Source of the DNA: Pachypanchax playfairii
Lineage: Eukaryota > Chordata > Actinopteri > Cyprinodontiformes > Aplocheilidae
DNA: 64,000 bases
Direction of reading: 5' to 3'
Assembly (NCBI GenBank): GCA_006937955.1
Contig: SSNP01000035.1
Span: forward strand, 1,025,497-1,089,496
Shown here: piece after piece, positions 11,859 to 23,800 of the stretch
Layout of the letters: every line of letters starts with the position of its first letter
Numbering within the stretch: position 1 is the stretch's first letter
Translations under genes and position numbers: made by a program
Notes under the pieces: generated by a model
The model's database searches: none
What the model was told of the DNA's origin: nothing
What the model saw: only the letters and a program-made list of their open reading frames with translations

Positions 11859-14800
11859 TTGTTGGGTTTGTCTAGATTTTATTGCTCTTGCTTTAATGTT
11901 CTGTATTTGTCCTCAGTTCTTTAAGTTGGTTTGTTTTTCTTGTCACCAAACACCAGAGGCTTGTTCTCCAAAGCAAGTTTATCATATCCAGGCTATCAAT
12001 TTGTAAGCCCTTTAGCTAATCAGGTGAACAATCATAATGAGTAATCAAGAAAGATAGTTGACCATGTAAATGAGAACGTTAAAATTGTTACCAATGTCAT
12101 TCCTACGCCATTTAGATCCAAACAATTTACAAATGTGTATTTTATTAAATTATTTTCTGCATGTGCTGCCATTTATTGAGACACCAGAAAAAGTTTTAAC
12201 CTTATTCTTTCAGAAACAATTCTGCAAAATTCAAATGCTTTTTGGTCTAAATAAGGAACAAAGATAACAATGAATCAGTACAGACTATGGGCCTGATTTA
12301 TCAAAGGAAATTGGGAACACGCCCTTGGCCCATTGTTTTTAAAATGACAAAAACTGTCGACCACCCAGCCAGCTGAGATCGAAATCTGTTACAATGAAAT
12401 CTTACTTTTAACATCACTGGGACATTAGACTGTTGTGGGATTATTTCACTGTAAAATTCTTACATATTGTACCTTTAACTACTGTTCTAGGCTTTGTCCA
12501 CTGCGGTTGCCAAACTGCAGTCATGGTGTCCTCTATGTATTTATCCCTCTTGGACACTTAATGAGCCACATTTAGTTTTAAGTGTGGCTCATTACCTTTC
12601 AGGATACAGTAACCTTTGAAACTTTTGCCCTTGAAAGGCAAGACTCAACTCCCCATTGAAACAATTACTGGGATTTACATCAGTGTTTATTTAATGTTTT
12701 CTCATCAGAGCAGAAATGCATTTTCATTTGGTGTGATTGGTTGGGAAGTTTTATTTTCTTGTTTTGACAGGGCAGGTCTTATCTACCCATGCATGCGAGT
12801 GTTTTCCACAGTTATTCCAGGTTTTTTTTTTTTTTTCCGAATAGTCTCTTNGTTAGATGGTGATTCTAGTCCAAAGGAATGACTCTAAGCATATACATTG
12901 TTACCGTGTCACGGTAATGTAATGACAACCTGTTCAGGATGTGCTCCACCTTCTACCAAACTTATTTTTCCATTCTAAATAGAGTTGTTGCAAAACCCTT
13001 GATACACAATGATTTATCTTTCTTTATTAAGGTATGATAATGAACAAGAATACAAACAGAAAACAACAGAACTCTTGCTATAACAGTGCCACTCATATGC
13101 TGTGATGCCTACACAAAAAGCGATAAATTAGTCTTTTTTTGATCAAGAAGGTGGTTGTAATAAAAGAAATTTCAGGAATAAGATACTATTTTTGTAAGTT
13201 CTTAAATGTGATACTCACTGAGACCAATATCAGCAACAGACTTGTGTGCTGATGTAAAGTCAGCACTTTCTACTGTCTATATCTTATCGTTTTTTAGATT
13301 GATGTCACACTATTTAATACAAATAAAGGTTTTTGGATGTACAGATAATGAGTGATTTATTGGGTGTCATGTCATCTCAGTAATGTCTTACCATTCATTC
13401 TTCACAGATTTGTGTCAGCATATTTACAGACAAGTATAAAACTTTTTTGATATACCTCATTTGTAGTTATTAGTGTAACGTGATTAGGAGAAGATGCAAG
13501 AATATGTCATGATGCTGTGAGACTCGCTAGGTATTTTCTAGTCATTTAACACGCCCTATAGGTAATTTTTCTTTGTTTGATCATTGGTGAGACAGTTTTA
13601 TCATCTTGTGGTGTGCTGAGCAAACTTTTTTAATAATTGCCTTGTGTGTGTGATGAGCTTGGCAGCCTTAGCTACTGGTGACAGACCATTTAAAACGTTT
13701 TAGTTTGTGTAAGTCAAATTCTGATAAGAAAGGACATGGGTCATTTCATTCTTCTGTCATCAGAACTTTTAAGTGAACTTAAACATTTAAATTCAAATAT
13801 TTCACATAGTTTCAGCTGGAGCATATATAGATAAGTGAATTTTAAATATCAATACAAAGTTGTAAAATGAGGAGAAATAATGACCAATGGCCAATACATA
13901 ATACAAATCAATATTAGTTTTAAGTTTTTATTTCTGAAAAAAAGTTGCCATTTTTATTAAGTATCTGCTCAGACAAAAGCCTTGGCTTTTACAGGTAAAA
14001 CATTTAAAAATTACAAACATAACAAAGCAAGTAAATAACTCCGAATTAATGATGGTATTTTATTTTAACGATAGCCCACTTGAAGAAAAAATTTATTGTC
14101 ACACCCAAAAGAGTCTGTCAAATTATAAAAAATTGCATAATTTGGTGGGCAGTTAACATGAAAGACTTATTGTTCTTTGATTTTACAGCTAGTACACACT
14201 GAACTACACTTTCTCTGGAATATTTTCATTTGTTATATAATTCAAAGCTATAGCTGCCTTTAAGCATACAACACAGTGTGTTTGAGCATCAGGACTTGAA
14301 ATGAAAATAAAGAAAACATTCACTGACATTTAATGTCCACATTCATCCTGCACATTGCTTATGCCTTACTACAAAAAAAAGGTGTTGTTTTGTGGGTTTG
14401 TGTTTACCTGTGTCACTCCTGTGATGTATGGCAATCGTTTTGACATTGAGTTTACCCACATTTCAGTGCTGCCCAGGGGACCGTGAACTGTCACCTACCA
14501 AGGAAATTGACTCCTTTGCATGCACACACAGGCACAAACTCTGTCACACATTCTCACACACAAATGCACAAACATTCATTAGTGTTTACATGGAGAGACA
14601 GAAGAATCTGCGTCTGACATGAACACAGTGGAAGATAAAAAGACAAACTTGTGTTAATGATAATCAAAGATAAATATACACAGAAACCCACACAGGATGA
14701 ATGATGGGATTCACACATACATGTAGATATCAGCATAAAGCCAGACACAATCCACAAGCTCACCCATCCATTTTGGATGTGAGTTGACAAATGTAAATGT

Positions 14801-15260
14801 GTCCATGAGGACAGCAGGACTAAATGAAGATGCATTAGGCCCTTGTGTGTGTGTATGCGTGTGTCTTTATGTGTTAAAAAAGGGACAGCCAACAGGGACA
14901 GTCATGATTAATGTCCATTTAAACATCTAAGCAATCAACTCTTATAGTAATGCTCAGACTGAATGTTCTGCTATTTTTTATATTAATCTAATTTTGTCAG
15001 TGTATTATGTTTGTTATAAAATGTCCATGTTTATTTTTGTAATCCTTCACTATTTATTATTGATTACAATGCTGATATGTTTTCTGGTATGGTTTGATAG
15101 TGAGTGAACAATTTACTTCTCAAATATTAATTCATGGATGGATGAAGGGTTGACTGGGCAAATGAACAAATAAAAAACGAATGAATAAAAGTTTTTTAAA
15201 AGACACAAAAAAGATCATTAGAAAACAATGTTATGTTTAAAGAAACAGAGTCATCAGTTC
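11859..15260. other. non-coding stretch
   Basis: Contains a 12-bp-stem hairpin at 12559-12594, a 17-bp palindrome at 12901-12917 and an ambiguous base at 12851. A short possible SINE-tail scrap lies at about 12912-12958. No exon recognised. Confidence 0.55.
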
Positions 15261-15261
15261 T

Positions 15262-15932
15262 ATTTCTTTTAGCCTTCATTTTTTTCTCTAGCTTATTGAG
15301 TTCTTTTTGCTGTTATTGTTGCTTAGCATTGCTGTCTCTTTCTGTAGTTTGTTAACCACCACTATGTCTGGTTGGTTAGCCATCATGTGTTTGTCTATCT
15401 GGATCAGGAAGTTTCTATCATTCTCTACCACATTCGCCACCTACTTTGACTGCAGAACCTCCAGTTTGGACTTGACCGAGATGTCCCTTCACTATTCCAG
15501 CCACGTGGTTATGCCACTCATTGCATTCTTTGCCTGCCTCTTATATGATTAGCTGGATTAGCTGGACAGGAACATCTTTGCACAGTCTACATCTTGGACC
15601 CTGTCCAGTGTAAAAGAGCTCAGCCTCTATTGCTCTTGTGATGCCATGATTAGTGCCTCTGTTCTTTAGTCCAGCCTTCTCTAGTTACTAGTAGAATGTG
15701 TTGATATCAGTCACTTCCTCCATCTTCTGGTGGCCATGAAGGGTGTTATCCTTCCATGATGGTTCCTCCAGCTCTTTAACCTCTACGTATACTGTGTTTG
15801 ACCTGCCTGAGACACTTTGCGGCTGTCCTGGGGTTCTGCAATGTTTCCTTCAGGTAGTTCTACCCCTTCTGTTTTGATCATCTTGCCTGTCTTTGGTACC
15901 ATTCGATCAATCCAGACTGAATAACATTCTAA
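15262..15932 (-). pseudogene. R4/Dong-like (Rex6-type) LINE fragment, antisense
   Basis: On the minus strand, in several frames interrupted by stops and deletions, I read KTEGVELPEGNIAEPQD (near 15824-15870), GPRCRLCKD (15574-15600), HNHVAGIV and MANQPDIVVVNK (ending near 15348). A last stretch close to SNNNSKKN follows. These follow in order the C-terminal half of a fish LINE polyprotein: the end of the RT region, the CRLCK zinc-knuckle-like motif, and the QPDIVVVDK motif of a restriction-like endonuclease. The clade name is from memory. The copy is clearly dead. Its 5' side abuts the inverted-repeat arm at 15939. Confidence 0.75.
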
Positions 15933-15938
15933 GATATA

Positions 15939-16222
15939 TGCTGTAAAAAGTCACCAAACAGAGCAAAGTACACCAAAGGGTCACCTTGTCTGATGTAGTT
16001 TAAAAAAAAAAAACTATTTCTACCAGCCCCTGTGCCTTCTATTGCCTCTTTAAAAAAAGTTGAAACATTTGAACAAATTAACATGTGTTGCCATGCTTTA
16101 CAGGAGTTGTTCTTTTTTACCTTGTTTTAAATAATTATAAACTTTATGTGCTGCTGTTACATCTGGTTTGTTAATTTTCACTAACCCAGTGGTAAGGGGC
16201 CTCAGTATATATTGCACCTGAT
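15939..16222 (-). repeat. right arm of a large inverted repeat
   Basis: Reverse complement of 9842-10137, from tgctgtaaaaagtcaccaaa to attgcacctgat. It includes an A run where the left arm reads gttgtttttgtaaac. Starts within about 6 bases of the end of the LINE fragment. Confidence 0.85.
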
Positions 16223-17770
16223 ATGCAGAAATAAGTAGAATCTGGACCTCATTGTATATTTGTTCTGTTGACAGTTAAATATTGAGAAACCATATTTTCA
16301 CATCACCTTTCTGTTTTTTAATTAATTGTCATTTATTCATAGCTGATTGAAGTTTAACATGAGAGCACATCAGTCTGCATTAGTCATTCTGTGACTGCGA
16401 CTTGATATTACTGTCTGCATCTTTTTTTTCAACTATTAAAAAACTCAGAAATCAGACATCATGCTGCATTTTAATGTAACATTTTAGAGCCTTGATGACT
16501 AATGTAACATGAATAAGCCCGTCACTTAATAAAATTGTTTTTAACTTTTGTTCCTTATTTAAATTTGTCACACAGCTGATTTACCAAATGCACATGAAAC
16601 CATGGAACACCTAGTACCTCTTCATTACATCTGTTTCAGTAACACATCTAATAAAACACAATGGTTAAATGAGTTATTTTAAATAAGTGAATTTATTATT
16701 GGATGGTTTTACACACTAATAATGAAAATAACATTGAGATATGGAATATACTGTGCAAACATTTCACTCACATTTGCACGCATGCATTTGCTCATACATG
16801 TTAGTATTGATGAGCCTAGTGATGTCAATTCCTACATTCTGTCTATCCTCTCTGGCACAGCACAGCTTTAGGGCAGGACACTCTTACTATGAAAACCATG
16901 GTCAAGTCAGGGTTGTCATAGCAATGATGACAAGAAGGAAAGAGAACAGGATGTGTTGACAGTGCTCTTTGGAGCAGTGGAAGGATAAGAGGCTTGAAAT
17001 GGATGTGGGTTTCTAGATATTTTGAGCTTTATTGTTGCAGAATAAGATACTATTTCATCTGAAGCTCCTCATTTTCTTTGGGCTGTCTGTCACATTGTGG
17101 TGTGATGACCTCCATGAATTACTTTGAAGTTTTCATGGATCTCAAATGAAATGTAGAAAAATAGACATACACTAAGAAAGACAGACAAACTGACATTTAA
17201 TTTATTGACTTCTTTTTTTAAGATATGTATATGGCACCATACATTTTCATTGTAGTAATGTAGCTATAAAAACAAAACTAAATCTGCACTAGTTAGATTT
17301 ATACAATATTTCAACAAAGACAGAAGGGAAAAAAATATGAATGGACCCTACTTAACTGATGTTCCCTCATATGAAACGATAACTGTAAAAATATTCTGTG
17401 TTGTGTTGTGTTGTACAGGGTTTGATTTATGGTCTCTCTTTTTGTCCCCTGCAGCAATGGGTAGCTTTGGGCTAGGTCACCGTTTCCATAACAACACCCT
17501 TTTTTGATGCTTTGAAACATATCCTGTTATTGTTGCACATACCAAATACAGTGTGTGTCAGAAGTTATAGTAACACATTCAGCTGTCATCACAAACTTTG
17601 CTGTACTTCTATCAGCCATGTGAGAAACACGTTTGTTGGGTCATTATTGATTCAAAGGCTTACTTATAAATGTGTGGAATTATCAAAAAAGAAGCAGTTA
17701 AATAGTGAAAAATTGTCAATATGTATAGAGTGCATTGGTATTACGCCTCCTGGTGACCAGTAGCAATTTT
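16223..17770. other. non-coding stretch
   Basis: AT-rich, with a short TGTTG run near 17397. No exon or known repeat. Confidence 0.6.
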
Positions 17771-18045
17771 ATTACCTCCGCCAAGGCGGTAATGTTTTCA
17801 TCGGGGTTTGTTTGTTTGACTGTCTGTCTGTTAGCATGATAACTCAAAAACATATGGATGGATTGTGAGGATATTTTCAGGAAAGGTCAGAAATGAGCCA
17901 AGGAACAATCAATTCGATTTTGGGGGTGACTCAGATTACCATCTGGATCCAGGAATTTTTTTAAGAATATGAACGTACTGTAGTGCTTTCTACAATAAGT
18001 CCAAGTGCTGCTTGGAGGTCTGTGCTCTCCTAGTGCTTTGTTAGT
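17771..18045 (+). mobile_element. non-autonomous element of the TTACCTCCGCCAAGG type, copy 2
   Basis: Starts attacctccgccaaggcggt, then tgtctgtctgttagcatgat, ggaaaggtcagaaatgagcc and gattttgggggtgactcaga. It ends near gtgctctcctagtgcttt. A further copy in the same orientation follows only 330 bp downstream. Confidence 0.8.
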
Positions 18046-18378
18046 TAATTTATTAACTATGTAACATGATATCTGTGCAGCTAAAAGTTACAAAACAAAT
18101 CTATTTCTTTGTGTTATGTGTTTGTTGAATGAACACTACTACATTTGTATTGACTGTTGATGAATATGTGGTGTAAACATTGTACAAGTACCCAAGTACC
18201 CAGATGTCTTGCTTCACTCTATCATGTGGTTTATAAATGAAATGGATAAATGAGGAATATTGCCTGCTTTGTATTTGCTTAAATAATTACTGCATGCAGA
18301 CTTGTGGTGAGTACACCTTACCACATCCTACTGGTGAAAGCCACCTTGGATGGAACAGAGCTTGTGGTTTGTCTCATT

Positions 18379-18642
18379 ATTACCTCCACCCAGGAGGTGG
18401 CGGAGGTTATATTTTTATCAGGGTTTGTTTGTCTGTTAACAAGATAAGTCAAAAACTTCTGGATTGATTTTGATGAAGTTTTCAGAACAGGTCAGAAATG
18501 GTACAAGGGCCAGTCAATTAGATTTTGGTGTTTATGTGGATCACTGTCTCGATCCAGGATTTTGTTATTTTCAGTGTGGATCACAATGGGGGAACTTAGC
18601 TGCTTGGCAGAGGGCTGCACTCTCGAAGTGCTTTTCTAGTTA
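18379..18642 (+). mobile_element. non-autonomous element of the TTACCTCCGCCAAGG type, copy 3
   Basis: Starts attacctccacccaggaggt, then tttgtctgttaacaagataa, ttttgatgaagttttcagaa and ggatcactgtctcgatccag. It ends ctctcgaagtgcttttctag. Same orientation as 17771-18045. Confidence 0.8.
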
Positions 18643-20372
18643 TTAATTTGCAAGTCTGGGATATTTATGTTGATTCTTTCACACCGTTCCAGTGAATCAG
18701 TGTTGGTTAGTGTGCATATATTCTGGCAGTAAAGCTGTATCTCACCCATGGCTGTATTTTACAGTTTATATTTTTTTCTGAATAAAAGCAAGTATGCTGA
18801 AAAATTTACTGCTGTCTGAAAAAAAAATATGGTGGTGATTAGAAAACAATAGACTAATTGTCAATATGCCACCACCTAGTGGTCATGTTCGGCAAGTGTT
18901 ACCATCATATTCTATTGGAAACAGCAGCTTATCAAAACATTGGTTTCATTGATAATTTAAATTCATGTTTCAAAGATTCATGAAATTTTAACATCACATT
19001 CAATCTGTAGACTAAGATGGGTACGTTATTTTCAAAAACACAGAGTAAGTCTGAAGTATGAAAATAAATTCAAAAGCTGTTATATATGTTTTACCTCCAT
19101 ACAAAGTTGATTGGAATGTTTTTTAACCAAAGGGCCTTGATGTGATGACATCTCAGAATGTATTATTTTAACATGACAGCTTAATCATTACTGCATTAAC
19201 TGAGTGGATTTTGAACCAACACATATGCATAAAACGCTATATAAAAGATGGCTAATAAATTTAAGTGTAAACAGTTTAGAGCCGGTGCTCTGACACAGTA
19301 GGCTTGTGTTCCCACTCTGCATCTCTTGGTAAATACTTGTTGATTTTTGGCTGCTGATTATTATGGTACTGGCCTTCTCAGCATGGGGATATTGTGCATT
19401 ACCATCCTATATATCTTGGCTCCCTAGTCAAGCAGGAAAAGCTGTGGAGAGCTGGTGTTTAACAAAGTGTAGCTGCTACAGTGATTACTCTGTTTAGCAG
19501 ATGATTGATGAGGAGCCCTGCTGGAAATGTCACTTGCCTTGCTAATACATTTTCACTGAGGGAACATAGAAAAGGCAGTGTTAATACATTTTAATACATT
19601 TACTCTAAGGGAGCAGAACTGTAACGGTGATGCTGTGTTATTTTTTCTAAACTTGAGGAAATGGGGTTTGGGTCTCAGCTTGGGGAGGGGGACCGCATTG
19701 CAACATGTAGATTGATGTTTTGCTGTTGCAGTTTGTTTTCTACCTTACACATCCCAAGTTCTAATATACCAGCATGGTATGGCTTCAACTCAGTAGGACA
19801 TGGTTTGTTTTGTAGTGTTCTCTGTGTTGTGGAACACAGTCAGGTCTCTCTTCAAGTTGCCCTCGTCTTCAGGGGTGATTTTTGGGAATTAATGCTCAAA
19901 ACATCACTGACTGGTACGGGTTACCACTCTTAAACATAATTAAATATTCTGAATTACAAACACAAAAAAATCTGACATGTTGTTCTTATTGCTTTGGACA
20001 GAGCGTTTGTTATGCAATACAATAAACACCTCCATGTGCCAAAGCAATAAATGCAGAAATGAAAATTAAAATCTAATATTGGGCTATCAAGTGCAGCATG
20101 CTATTTTGAGTTGCACCTTTTGCTGAGAACCAAGTGATCTTCACTCCATTGTACAGGTATTAGGTGTCCCTTGGTTTTAGATGTTCCTGTAAATACCAGG
20201 AGATGAATGTCTGGACTAGCATCAAGTTTATACTTTTAGTGTTATTGGTAATATCACAAACATTCAATTACTGTCATGAACTGTATATTTACTAAACTAC
20301 ACACAGGAACATAATGTGGAAGTTGAAGCCCCCCCAAAAAGTTACTTCCCTTTCATGTAAATTAATTGTACA
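18643..20372. other. non-coding stretch
   Basis: No recognised exon or repeat. An ORF at 19661-19933 has no coding support. Confidence 0.55.
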
Positions 20373-20449
20373 TTTTTATTTTATTTTATTTTATTTTATT
20401 TTATTTTATTTTATTTTATTTTATTTTATTTTATTTTATTTTATTTTAT
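20373..20449 (+). repeat. (TTTTA)n microsatellite, about 15 units
   Basis: Uninterrupted pentanucleotide tandem array. It creates long artificial open frames (ILFYFILFYF...). Confidence 0.97.
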
Positions 20450-20571
20450 ACCTGTCAAATTATTCATCATATATACATAGAATGTTACCTTTTCTGTTTA
20501 GTAAGCAGAAGTACGTATATTCTAATTTACACCTACCACAATCCATGTACCCCACCGACCTCTGTCAAAAG

Positions 20572-20890
20572 ACGCACAGTAGAGTGGTTGGTTAACACTA
20601 ATGCCTTGCCATAAGAAAGTTATAGGTTCAGCGCCCTGTAATTCCTTTCTGCATGAACTTTGCAAGTTCTTCCTATGCAGCCCATGAGCCCTCAAGGTGC
20701 TCCTGTGTACTCCCACACTCCAAAAACCTGCAAATTAGATTAAATTGCATTTTACTTTTTTTGGTCCTAGGAGTGAGTGCGTGTGACCCTGTGATAGATC
20801 AACGTCCTGCCCAGGGTATACTCCACCTCTGGTCCAATGATCTCTGGAGATAGGCTTAAGTTCCCCTGGAACCCTAAAAATAGATGGAGA
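20572..20890 (+). mobile_element. TGGA-tailed tRNA-type SINE, diverged copy
   Basis: Parallel to 34078-34433 along its length: ctttctgcatgaactttgca, a ccctgtgatagatcaacgtcctgcccaggg-like body, tggagataggctt, and an agatgga end. Diverged and with indels. Confidence 0.65.
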
Positions 20891-23800
20891 GACTTTCCTT
20901 GAATCCCAAATGTTTTTTTCCTTTCTGCTGTTTTATCAACTACTTCAATTCTTTATTTTTATTTCTTCCCTGATACGTTTTGTTGTAATTAGATATTTGA
21001 TCCTTAAAACACCTTGGCACATCCATGTATGCTTCTTCTTAAATTAATATGTTTATGCTGCATAACATTTTACATTATTTGCTAAGATATTAAAATTAGC
21101 AGCAATAGGCAGGTTGTGAAGGGCCTCCAATAGTTGAAGACATCTTACTACAACTGGCCATGAGCCACAATACAATTAGTTTGGTTAGAGTTATGAGTAT
21201 GTGTCATAGAAGCTGTTAGTACATTTACAGCATGGTAGAACTGGCTGGGGACTGGGGAGTCAATTTAGCTTTGAGGCATTGACATCTTTCCAACAACAGC
21301 AGCTGCACATCAGGAATCACAGATTATAGGACAATGGCTGTTATTTAATAAAACATATGCACCATTGAATCTGTGTAAAGGAGTTAATGGTTTATAGATT
21401 GCACTTGCTGTGAAAGGTTATCTTTTTTGCCAGTTAAACACAGAGAGTGACTTATTAGACTAAAATATGTATTTTCTGCCTTCAAAATACATCTAAGCTT
21501 TCTGTTATATACGTAAGATAAAAGTAATTGTAATTTAAAACATTAAGGATCTGGGACAAAATTGTCAATGAATTGTGTCTAGTTAAAACGGATTATAAAA
21601 ACTGTAATTTGAAGTGCCAAACTTACTGAAACTATGTTTTTTTCCTTCTTGATTGATTTTAAGTGTTAACATCTGTCCAGATTTCTGTTTGGCAAAATAC
21701 AGACATTTGTTATGGTTCCGCTTGGTTCGAACTTTATAGCCCTCTGGAAAGTTCATCAGAAATTTGTGCTTTTTGCCAGGTACATTAGTCATTACAACTA
21801 TTCAAACTGTGGCTTGTGGCAAGTTACAAGCCAGCAGTACTGATGCTGTCTATTTCACTCCAGTTGTTCCATTACTGTTGGGGAAGAATTTGCCATTTGT
21901 ATTTTTTAATATTTGCAGCTTACAACCAAAAACAATTACATGAAAGCTGATTAGTCAAAATAGAAATATCTAGTGACTGGATTGGAAATAGAAGAAGAAA
22001 TGTTTCAAGATTATGTTTAAGTATGATATGCAAATAATAAAAACAATGTTGAATCCAGAAGAAGTACAGATGACTTTCTTTAACTGTTTTTATTTTTTGC
22101 TTATCATCATTATTTAATTATTTATCCTATCCATTTTCCTTACAGTTTGTGTAAATAAGATACCTGCTTTATTACTGGCTACACTTTATCGTGTGTTCTT
22201 TTAAAGAGCTGGTGAATTTCTCTACTGTGAAATCAATAAAGTATTATCATATCTTAACTTTGACTTTTTGGAAGCAGGTTGTAGTATTAGGTTGTATAAG
22301 GTAGTAGTAGGTTGTAGTATTCAATACTTTATGTTTTGTGATATATATGTGTTTGTGTCCCTTGATTAATGATCATTCACATGATCTAATATTCTGTAAC
22401 TTAAAATTTAAAGGGGTTCTTTAAATTTTTACAAAATTAAAAAAAAAAAAAAAAACACCAGGTGTCAGAAACCCAATATTTGAGTTTAAAGTGAGAATAT
22501 GTCAAAAGCAGGGCTTCATTTGAGCCGGAACAAGATCCGGGAACTGTCTTATTTTGAAAGGGTGTGTTTGCTGTTTGCTAGGATCCGTTAACGGCGCCAG
22601 TTGGGATAAATGGCAGCGGCATCAAAATGCCAAAAACTCTTTATAACTTACTTCTTCTGGGCTTATCGACACTTTCTCTAGCCCTGCAGGACAATTCACA
22701 CCCGCGCTTGGTCTGGTTCAACGGTTGTGTATGTGTGTGCGTTACGGTATCAGTTTGGCCTCAGTGAATTCTGGTCTCATAGCACTATTTGCGTTCCGGT
22801 AACTTTTGATTTACAAATTAAGCACTGGTCAGAAGTTTTCATTTTGAAGACACAATGATGATCAGTTGTTTGTTAGAACATTCAAAAGTATATGAAGAAA
22901 AAGTCATCAAAATCAGTCTTTTTGTTATTCTTATAGAATCAAGAGACTAATTGAAAAGTTAAACAAAACACAGTCTTAAAAAACTCTGGAGATTTATGTA
23001 TTTATTTAAAATAAACAAAACAGGATGAAATATAAAATCAAGCAAACAAACAAACAAACAACATTTTGCTAGACACTGTTAATTATTCTTTAGTATTTTG
23101 TTTAACAAAAGGCTTTGTTGTCTTCTCTCTCCTCTACCCATTCCTGCCACCACGGCCTCTATTTTCCTGGCTCTCTTTGTTTTCTTCTGACATCAAAAGT
23201 TTTTCCACATTTAGTTGAACTTGTCTATACATTTGAAGCTTTTCATCATCTGGACTTCTGATTCTTCATTTTCCTTAATGCCCTCTGTGTAATAAAGTTA
23301 ACTCTATTTCTTGCTCTTATCACATGTGTCCTATCTTTGCTGTAACCTGACTAAAATAATGTCCTGGCTTAAAGTTGCTATAGCAACACACAGGGCTGCC
23401 CTGAGGCAATAAAAGGGGCTGGAAGTGACAGACATAACAGAGGAGCATCATTACTCAGTTTTATCATTGAGTATTTGTGTATCCCTTTTAGTAAATGTAT
23501 ACTTTACCCTTTTTACCGTCTCCTAATCATATAACCACAAAACAACTTTTCACTCTAATAGTCGCTTTAAGTTATGGGATTTAAATTTGTGACAGCTTGA
23601 TTGGTACTTGATTTCCTTCAAAATAAGCTATATAAGTACACTTACACTAGAGTACAATAACAAACTGGCATAAACATTCTGCAGGAAACAAGTTTTTATA
23701 TTGAAGATAGTTAGTGCAAATAGATCAAACTCTGACACACGGACCACACGGCTGTAGATCAAATTCCCCTTTCAAATCCCTGGCAAAGTGTGGTCTTCAG

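Noticed and set aside
6204..12899. tctaagcatatacattg at both 6204 and 12883
   Set aside because: A 17-base match with no extension on either side; likely chance in AT-rich DNA.
12912..12958. Possible SINE tail scrap (gacaacctgttcaggatgtg)
   Set aside because: Too short and diverged to annotate as an element.
20314..20614. Two overlapping ORFs of 82-93 codons
   Set aside because: Produced by the (TTTTA)n microsatellite; the peptides are repeats of FILFY.
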